Positions 8,334 to 15,700 of a DNA stretch of 26,340 nt are shown one piece after another. Source of the DNA: JBCDGZ01 sp038750655 (lineage in GTDB: Bacteria; Bacteroidota; Bacteroidia; Chitinophagales; Saprospiraceae). The number at the start of each line of letters is the position of its first letter. Position 1 is the stretch's first letter. Both the position numbers and the translations under genes were made by a program. The notes under the pieces are model-generated. The model worked only from the letters and a program-made list of their open reading frames with translations. It did not search any database and was not told the origin of the DNA. The stretch is from contig JBCDGZ010000115.1 of assembly GCA_038750655.1 (NCBI GenBank), positions 1-26,340 of the forward strand, read 5' to 3'.

Positions 8334-8344
8334 AATCTTGAATT

Positions 8345-9403
8345 ATGAAATACGCTACTGTTTTACTCCCCCTTTTGACTTTCTTGCTGCTGAGCCAAAC
8401 GGCCTGTCAGAAAAGCGATGATTTTGGTAGTGGCGACTGGCTGCTGCCCCGCGATATGGTCAGAGATGGTGGGCCGGGCCGGGATGGCATTCCCTCTATC
8501 GATCGTCCGAACTTTGCTGCGGTCAATACAGGGGTGATGGATGATGAGGAAAATGTATTGGTGGTGAAGGTCGGCGACGAGGTGCGGGTATATCCTCATC
8601 TGATTCTGGACTGGCACGAGATTGTCAACGACCGAGTAGGGGAGGAGTACATCGCCATCACCTACTGTCCGCTGACGGGAACTGGGATTGGTTGGAATCG
8701 GGAGGTTAATGGTACGGTATCCACCTTTGGCGTATCAGGACTACTCTTCAATTCTAATCTGCTGCCCTTTGATCGGGAAACCAATAGTATTTGGTCCCAG
8801 ATGCGCCTGGATTGTGTCAATGGCACCCATATTGAGTCCGTTATTGAGACCTATCCTATTATTGAAATGAGTTGGAAAACCTGTAAAGCCCTTTTCCCCG
8901 ATGGCCAGCTGATGACCACTGTAACGGGGCATAATCGCGATTATGGGCGCTATCCCTACGGAAATTATAAGACTTCTTCGTCCTTCGTCAGTACGGTGAC
9001 GCCGCTTGATAATCGCTTGCATCCCAAGGAGCGGGTTTTGGGGGTGATTATAGATGGGAAGGCCAAGACCTACCGCTTTAACAATTTTCCTTCGGCGGCT
9101 TCCGCGACTTTGCAGGATGACTTTCAGGGCGAGCCGCTGGTGATTTTTGGCAGTGAACCCCAGAATTACATGGTGGCCTACAAACGTCAGCTCAGCGATG
9201 GTACTTTGCTTAATTTTCTGCCCAGTCGGGATGCTACTGACCCCGAGGTGGCGGCTATTGATGAGGGGGGGACCCGTTGGAATATCTTTGGGGAGGCCAT
9301 TGCTGGACCTCGCGCGGGAACACAGCTGGAAGCGACGGTCAATTATATTGGCTACTGGTTCAGCTGGGGAGCCTTTTATACTGTCCCAGAATTACACCGA
9401 TAA
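8345..9403 (+). CDS. DUF3179 domain-containing lipoprotein
   Basis: A 352-residue protein with a lipoprotein signal: hydrophobic residues 6-17, then SQTAC with Cys21 as the likely lipidated residue, followed by QKSDDF. The mature part matches DUF3179 proteins: DGIPSIDRPNF, then VYPHLILDWHEIVND and the signature TYCPLTGTGIGW around residue 106 with Cys108, VSGLLFNSNLLPFDRET, SIWSQM, and the late YKRQLSDGTLLNF. DUF3179 has no established activity. The conserved Cys, His and Asp residues suggest a metal site or enzyme, but that is inference. It lies 11 bp behind the barrel gene and likely shares its mRNA, placing both at the outer membrane. A terminator at 9461-9491 separates it from the opposing operon. 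Confidence 0.92.
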   Translation: MKYATVLLPLLTFLLLSQTACQKSDDFGSGDWLLPRDMVRDGGPGRDGIPSIDRPNFAAVNTGVMDDEENVLVVKVGDEVRVYPHLILDWHEIVNDRVGEEYIAITYCPLTGTGIGWNREVNGTVSTFGVSGLLFNSNLLPFDRETNSIWSQMRLDCVNGTHIESVIETYPIIEMSWKTCKALFPDGQLMTTVTGHNRDYGRYPYGNYKTSSSFVSTVTPLDNRLHPKERVLGVIIDGKAKTYRFNNFPSAASATLQDDFQGEPLVIFGSEPQNYMVAYKRQLSDGTLLNFLPSRDATDPEVAAIDEGGTRWNIFGEAIAGPRAGTQLEATVNYIGYWFSWGAFYTVPELHR

Positions 9404-9460
9404 ATTCACTAACTAACCCAAGTTGCGATGAACGAGAGTCAACTAATCGATCTATAAAAA

Positions 9461-9491
9461 GAAATCGGACGCTCGTAGAGTGTCCGATTTC
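9461..9491 (-). terminator. Strong intrinsic terminator of the adhesin operon
   Basis: GAAATCGGAC...GTCCGATTTC forms a 14-bp stem (one G-T pair) closed by a 3-nt GTA loop. Read on the minus strand it is followed by TTTTTATAGA, the classical T-run, so it ends transcription of the operon finishing at 9551. On the plus strand it may also stop transcripts from the DUF3179 gene, but no T-run follows there. Confidence 0.85.
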
Positions 9492-9550
9492 CATTGGTAT
9501 TGTAATAGTGTGTTATATAATGAGGATCAGTTTTCTGAGTATGTGTGTTC

Positions 9551-11725
9551 TTAGCGTTTGATGAAAGATCGGATCGCGTGGTCGTTTTTCAATTGGCTGA
9601 CCAGGCTTCTAGCTTCACCCAGGCTGCTAAGGCGCCCAACGATTACGGAGTGCCGCTGCGAGTTGCCAAAGCTGACAATCTCCGCTCCGTCGAAGCCTTC
9701 GGCGCGTAGGCGCTGTAGGCGGCCCTCGGCATTAGAATAATCCTGGAATACACCTGCGACGACTTTGTACTCCGAGCTGCCGCCGCGGCGGCCGCCGCTT
9801 CCATCAACAATCTTCACATTGATCTCCTGCGAAATCTGGGTAATTCTAACCTCCGTACGGCGGTTGTACTGGTGCTCAAATTCTTTACAATTCACCCCAT
9901 CTACACAATGGTTGCGAATCTGGGCTTCTCCCAAACCTAAAGGCTGAAGGCGATTGCGCTCAATACCACTTCTCACCAGGTACTTCACCACATTCTCCGC
10001 CCGCTTACGCGACAAACGACGGTTGTAGCGGCTACGCCCGCGCGAATCGGTATGCGAAGCCAGTTCAATTTCGATGTCGGGATATTGCTTCAAAAAGGCA
10101 CTCAGCGCATCCAAATCCACTCGGGCATCCGGACGGATAGAAGCGTCGTTAAAGTTGTAGTAAATATTCGGCAGCTCAAAGGTCGTCCCTTCCTTGATCG
10201 TAGAAGTCACAACATAGTCCTCCTCGATAGAAGTCGGATTATTAAGTGCACCATCCTCGCCATTGGTCGAACTACCGTCGCCGTTTGCGCCTGGATTATC
10301 ACCATCGGTAGTACTTGAGCCATCAGGGTTGGTACCGCCACTGCCGTCGCTGCCTCCCTTGCTGTTACTCCCGTCTGGGTTATTGCTATTCGAGGCTAGG
10401 TCATTCGGGTCGGGCTTTTGCAAGCTGACCAAAATTTCCGGCAGATCGCTGTCTGCAGTAATGACCACCAGTCGAGGCTGATAGCCATCTTTCTCTACAT
10501 TGACCACATAATTACTGTTGTTGATCTTGAGCGGGTAGCGGCCATCGAAGTCCGTCAAAGAAGCCGTACTGTTCTCTTCCATCGACAAGCGCAGCAGCAG
10601 GTCATTGCTTTCTTCGGGGCTCAGCCCATCTTGATGGGTGACCGAGGTAATGGCTTTGGCGATGGTCAGGTCGTCCAGGTTCATATAGCTAACAGTCGCC
10701 TCCGGAATAGGATCGCCCGTATCGTAGTCAATCACGGAGATGTTGACGGTGCGGCTAATCAGCGAAGGCGCATTATTATTGGTCACATCATCCAGATTTG
10801 TGGTGATGTAATAGCTCAAAATATCATCGTGGCCCAGTCCTCCGTTGCGGTTCGAAGAGAAGTAGCCATTCTTTTTATCGCGGTCGGTAATAAACCCAAA
10901 GTCATCTTGTTCGGAGTTGAATGGTTTGCCCAGATTGGCGGGCTTTTTCCATCCGTTGCCCACTTTAGTGGTAAAGAAAATGTCGAGGCCACCGTAACCA
11001 GAGTGCCCTTTTGAGGCGAAGTAAAGGGTACCATCGGCATGGATGTAGGGGAAAATATCATCGACTTCCGTATTGATGCCGGGGCCCAGGTTGACGGGTT
11101 CTCCCCAGCTGTCCCCCTGCTTGCGAGCCAGGTAGATGTCCATGCCGCCGAAGCCGCCGGGGCGGTCCGAGGCAAAGTACATCACATCGCCATCCACAGA
11201 GATAGACGGGTGGGCGGTATTGCTGTCGTTGTCATTAAAACTCAAATCCTTGATGTCGCCCCACTTGTCTTCCTTCTTCGTGGCGGAGTAAATTTTGAGC
11301 TTGACCTTGCCGTCTTTGGCTTTTTTGCTTTTACCGTTGTAATAGTTGTTACGGGTAAAATACATATTGTCATTGGTCCGATCGAAGGTCAGCGGGCCTT
11401 CGTGGACGGGCGTCAGCAGCTCGGAGGCGAAGGGCTCGGGAGGTGTCAGCAGGCCACTTTCTTGGCGCTTAGACCGGAAAATGGACATGATGTTTTGATT
11501 GATTCGCCGGTCCTTGATGCGATAGCGCTTTTTAGAGGCTTGTGAGGAGATGAATACAATGCCATCTTCATAGAAAGCGGGGCTGTATTCCAGATGCTCG
11601 GTATTAATCGTCGCTTCATTGGTAATGAAGACCTTTTTGTTGCTGTCGGTATCTCCCTGGCTTTGGGCCGACAGGGACAAAAGGCACATCATTCCGATGA
11701 AAACTATTTTTGGGAAATGCTTCAT
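9551..11725 (-). CDS. PD40-OmpA-SPOR cell-wall anchor protein
   Basis: A 724-residue exported protein. It has a signal peptide (to about residue 23, SAQSQ); about five PD40/WD40-like beta-propeller repeats from residue 47 to 300 (YSPAFYEDGIVFISSQ; DGDVMYFASDRPGGFGGMDI; DGTLYFASKGHSGYGGLDIF; NGYFSSNRNGGLGHDDI); a carboxypeptidase-regulatory-like beta domain from about 320 to 430; a Gly/Ser/Asn/Asp-rich linker; an OmpA peptidoglycan-binding domain at about 519-625 (IELASHTDSRG, NRRLSRKRAENV); and a C-terminal SPOR domain at about 652-724. It resembles PorE-like proteins of the T9SS but lacks the TPR region. I chose the ATG at 11725 because AGGA lies just before it and it leads directly into the signal peptide; an in-frame ATG at 11737 is the alternative. 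Last gene of the operon, it probably tethers the PorP/SprF protein or the adhesin to the cell wall. Confidence 0.92.
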   Translation of the reverse strand: MKHFPKIVFIGMMCLLSLSAQSQGDTDSNKKVFITNEATINTEHLEYSPAFYEDGIVFISSQASKKRYRIKDRRINQNIMSIFRSKRQESGLLTPPEPFASELLTPVHEGPLTFDRTNDNMYFTRNNYYNGKSKKAKDGKVKLKIYSATKKEDKWGDIKDLSFNDNDSNTAHPSISVDGDVMYFASDRPGGFGGMDIYLARKQGDSWGEPVNLGPGINTEVDDIFPYIHADGTLYFASKGHSGYGGLDIFFTTKVGNGWKKPANLGKPFNSEQDDFGFITDRDKKNGYFSSNRNGGLGHDDILSYYITTNLDDVTNNNAPSLISRTVNISVIDYDTGDPIPEATVSYMNLDDLTIAKAITSVTHQDGLSPEESNDLLLRLSMEENSTASLTDFDGRYPLKINNSNYVVNVEKDGYQPRLVVITADSDLPEILVSLQKPDPNDLASNSNNPDGSNSKGGSDGSGGTNPDGSSTTDGDNPGANGDGSSTNGEDGALNNPTSIEEDYVVTSTIKEGTTFELPNIYYNFNDASIRPDARVDLDALSAFLKQYPDIEIELASHTDSRGRSRYNRRLSRKRAENVVKYLVRSGIERNRLQPLGLGEAQIRNHCVDGVNCKEFEHQYNRRTEVRITQISQEINVKIVDGSGGRRGGSSEYKVVAGVFQDYSNAEGRLQRLRAEGFDGAEIVSFGNSQRHSVIVGRLSSLGEARSLVSQLKNDHAIRSFIKR

Positions 11726-11766
11726 TATATCCTGCATTTAATGAAAGAAACAATTATTGGCCACAC

Positions 11767-12723
11767 TTAGTTGAAAAAGCGTGGATTCTCAATATCGTCT
11801 CGCTCTTTAGAAAAATCATATCTTACCAAAACTTCAAGGCTGCCATTGGCATGGTCTCTCAGATCAGAGAGGCTGTAATCATAAGCCAGGCCGATGCCGA
11901 TGTTGCGATGCTGGTACATGGTATTCACACTGATGGCCTCTCCGGCGTTATCGCCGCCCAGTCGGTAGGAGGCACCGATGGTAAACTGGTATTTGAAAAC
12001 CATACTCAGGTTCACGTCCATGTCGAAAGGCGCATTTTCAACGTACTTGAAGAGTAAAGAGGGGCGGAAATGCAGGTTTTCGTTCATCTCCAACATCGCT
12101 CCGGTCATCAAATAGTAATGCGGGCTTTCCTGCGCCACCAGAAACGTGTTCTGGTTATTAAAGGTGATCTCATTGGGAAACATGTGAGGGACAGATACAC
12201 CAAAATACAAATCTTTGAAGGTGAGGTAGACTCCGACACCGAAATTTCCGGTGTATCTATCTTGCATCTCATCAGAGAAGGAGGCGTCGTTTTCATCCAC
12301 CACAAACACGGATGGATCAGCAAAATCAATACCAAGGTACCTCATACTGCCCTGTAAGCCAAAGCGTACCGAGGTCTCCTCATTGATCTTGATGTTGTAG
12401 GCGTAGGCCATACTTCCGGTCCATTGGTCGGTAATACCGATGGTTTGGTTGAGAATGGTCAGCCCGAAGCCCACCCGATCGCCCGCGAAGGGGGCGTTGA
12501 AGCTGATCAGCTTATTCTCCGGCGCTCCGTCGAATCCCAGCCACTGGTTGCGGTAGATGGCCGTCAGCGAGCCCATTCCCCTGGCCCCAGCGAAAGCTGG
12601 GTTGAGTGCCATCCGGTTGTTCATAAATTGGGTAAACTGGCCTTCCTGCTGTGCATGAGCGGGCATCATTATCAGCATCAATAACGCCACGGCCGTCGTT
12701 TGGAGTATATTTTTGATCTTCAT
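11767..12723 (-). CDS. Type IX secretion membrane protein, PorP/SprF family
   Basis: A 318-residue outer-membrane barrel. The signal peptide ends AHA (about residue 24) and is followed by the family signature QEGQFTQFMNNRMALNPAFAG, then YRNQWLGFDGAP and repeated barrel strands (VGFGLTILNQTIG; FGVGVYLTFKDLYFGVSVP; FTIGASYRLGG; NIGIGLAYDYSLSDL). In Flavobacterium johnsoniae SprF is needed for surface delivery of the adhesin SprB, and SprF-like proteins are paired with cargo carrying type B sorting domains. Here the gene lies 40 bp downstream of exactly such a giant type B protein and about 40 bp upstream of the OmpA-SPOR gene, so it is most likely the dedicated secretion or attachment partner of that adhesin rather than the general PorP. 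Confidence 0.95.
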   Translation of the reverse strand: MKIKNILQTTAVALLMLIMMPAHAQQEGQFTQFMNNRMALNPAFAGARGMGSLTAIYRNQWLGFDGAPENKLISFNAPFAGDRVGFGLTILNQTIGITDQWTGSMAYAYNIKINEETSVRFGLQGSMRYLGIDFADPSVFVVDENDASFSDEMQDRYTGNFGVGVYLTFKDLYFGVSVPHMFPNEITFNNQNTFLVAQESPHYYLMTGAMLEMNENLHFRPSLLFKYVENAPFDMDVNLSMVFKYQFTIGASYRLGGDNAGEAISVNTMYQHRNIGIGLAYDYSLSDLRDHANGSLEVLVRYDFSKERDDIENPRFFN

Positions 12724-12763
12724 TTTTAATCATTTTGATTCAATAAAAACAATAGCGACCACC

Positions 12764-15700
12764 TTAACGGAAGATGGTAATGAAACCGGTGCGAGGCTTG
12801 GTTGCGGCCGAGCTGTCCAGTTTGAAGATATAATAATAGGTGCCATCTGGCAGGTCTTTACCTTCAAAAGTACCCATCCAATCGTTACGGTAAGGGGCTG
12901 CCCGGAAAACTTCGTCGCCCCACTGGTTGTAGATCACCATTTCATTATTGTTGAAAATTCCCTGTTCCAGGCAGTTGATGAACAACATGTCATTGGCCCC
13001 ATCATCATTAGGAGAGATGAGGTTGGGAATGTCGCATTCGCCACCCGCCGGGAAGATGACTTCTATGGTGACAATAGCTTGAGAGCAGAGGCCCTGGTCG
13101 CCGCAGTTGTGGCAGATTTCGTAGACGAACTGGTCGGTTCCGATGAAATTGCGGTTCGGGGTGTAGGTGAAAGTACCGTCGCCGTTGTCGACAAGCGCGC
13201 CGTTGGCGGTTGTCGTCGTTATCGAAGTGGTGAAGCCTACTGTGACATTAAAAATATCATTGGCCAGCACATTGAAATTCTCCAGCGTAGTATTGAATTC
13301 TACTTCGAAGGTATCCCTTTGTGCCGTTGGTTCATCGACAACACTTAGGACAATCTCCGCCGTATCCGAGGTACAACCATTTCTTTCTACCCAGTATTTG
13401 TAGACGATTAGTCCAGAACTGGTCGGAGTGACGATCACAGAATTATCATTGGTATTCGTCGGAAGCCCTCCAGTATCAGCAGGCTGCGCCAGCCAGTTGT
13501 AGCTGTCAATCGCTGTTGTATACTCCGTACCAATCAGCGTACAGGCTTCTCCCAAACAAATTGCTCCATCACAATCCGAAATGACCTCCGGTGTCGGCAG
13601 ATTACTCACAACAACCTCTACCGTATCACTGCTCACACAGCCGTCGCTGCCCGTAACATTGACGATGTATAGGCCAGACTGGTCTTCGGTTGCATTAGGC
13701 AGGACGATGTCCTGATCCACAGAGCTGAACCCACTCGGGCCCGTCCACTGGAAGGCCGTCGCCGTACCCGAATTAACCGTCACGCCCAACTCGATAGCAC
13801 TGTTACAGACCGGGCTGTTAGAAGTGGCCGTAATATCTGGGCCTGTATTCGGGGTGAAGGTCGCCGTAGCACTTACTGTACATCCACTGGCCAGGGTCAC
13901 TGTTACCATATAATCGCCGGCTTGAGCCGCTGTGATATTATTGATCACTGGCATTTCGTCAGAAGAGCTGAAATCATCCGGGCCAGTCCAGCTGTAGGTC
14001 GCATTGCTGAAATTGCCGACGGTCATGATCAAATCATCGCCGAGGCAAGGCGTGGTAGGTAGGAAGCTTATGACTGGCGTTGGCAGCGGATTAACGATGA
14101 TCTTGAGTTCGCAATTGGCCACATTGCCGCTGGTATCAGAAGCCGAGTATTGCAGCAGTGTAGTTCCTACGGGGAAGGTGCTGCCGTTACTCAGGCCGGT
14201 CACATCGGTTTGAGTAACTACGATATTGCTGACACAGTCGTCGGTAGCCGAAGGCTCGGTGAAAGACAGTTTGATGCCGACACAGCCGGGCTCCAAGGTA
14301 GCGGCTTGTAAGATATTATTGGGATCTTCGATAACCGTTCCATCGACACTGATGACCAGGCTATCTCCGCAGTTCATCATTGGTGGAGTCTGGTCGGTCA
14401 CCACCACATCGAAGACGCACTGAGATTGATTGCCACTGGTATCTACGGCTGTGTAGGTCACGGTAGTTACTCCAACATCAAAAGTATCTCCAGGCATATG
14501 AGTTGAAGTGACCATTACCGTTGAACAGTCGTCGGTTGGAATGGGCGCTTCGAAGTTAACCTCTGCTCGGCAGCCCGCTATATTGTTGACCACAATATTC
14601 GCTGGTGGACAGCCGGCAAACGTTGGTGGCGTTGTATCCCGTACGGTTACGATGAACCGACAAGTATCGGTGTTCCCTGAAGGGTCCGTAGCTACAAACT
14701 CAACCGTGGTATTCCCCACAGAAAAGTCATCACCAGAAGCATGAGTACCATTAAGAGTAGAAATGGAGCAATTATCTGTAACGGTTGGATTCGACCAGCT
14801 AATGGCCGCCGTACAGCTCCCCGCTGCAGCATCTACTGCAATATCTGTCGGGCAAGTGCTGAAAACAGGGTCTTCATCATCCGTTACTGTTATTGTAAAT
14901 CGACATGTATCGGTATTACCCGCAGGATCAGTAGCTACGTACTGTACCGTGGTTGTTCCTACCGGGAAATTATCGCCAGGCATATGAGAAGCAACTACAG
15001 CAGCCGAGCAATTGTCGGTGGCCGTCGGGGCCGTCCAGCTCACATCCTGGTTGCACATCCCCGCAGCGTTGGATACCGAAATATCCGTCGGGCAATTGCT
15101 GAACACCGGATCTTCATTATCGGTCACCGTTATCGTAAATCGACAAGTATCGGTATTGCCCGCAGGGTCAGTAGCGATGTACTGTACTGTGGTTGTCCCT
15201 ACCGGGAAATTACTGCCGGGGGCATGAGAAGCCACCACCGCAGCAGAACAGTTATCAGTAGCCGTTGGGATAGTCCAGCTCACGTCCTGGTTGCACATTC
15301 CTGTAGCATTCGCTACGGTGATGTCCATCGGGCAGTTGCTGAAAACAGGGTCTTCATTATCAATTACGGTAACGAAGAAAGAGCAAGTATCCGAAGTCGC
15401 CCCAATGGTAGCGGTGTAGAATACGCGGGTTATTCCTACATTAAATGCTACTCCATTCGCTTCGCCCATCACCATCCCCGCAGTCGTCGTTGCTCCGAAA
15501 AGCTCATAACCAAGGGTTATACTGGCAGGGTTGACCAAATAAATAGGTGCAATGCCATTGACTACTGCACTGCAATTGCCTGGATCATTATTCACCGTGA
15601 CATTCCCAGGACAATCGATCAGATCAGAAACGGAAATATTCACCGTGACTATGAATTGGCAACTGTCAATCAGGCCATTGACATCAGTGACGATGTAGGT

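Noticed and set aside
10418..11545. Plus-strand open frames opposite the PD40-OmpA gene
   Set aside because: They contain no recognisable domain, while the minus strand encodes clear PD40, OmpA and SPOR domains.
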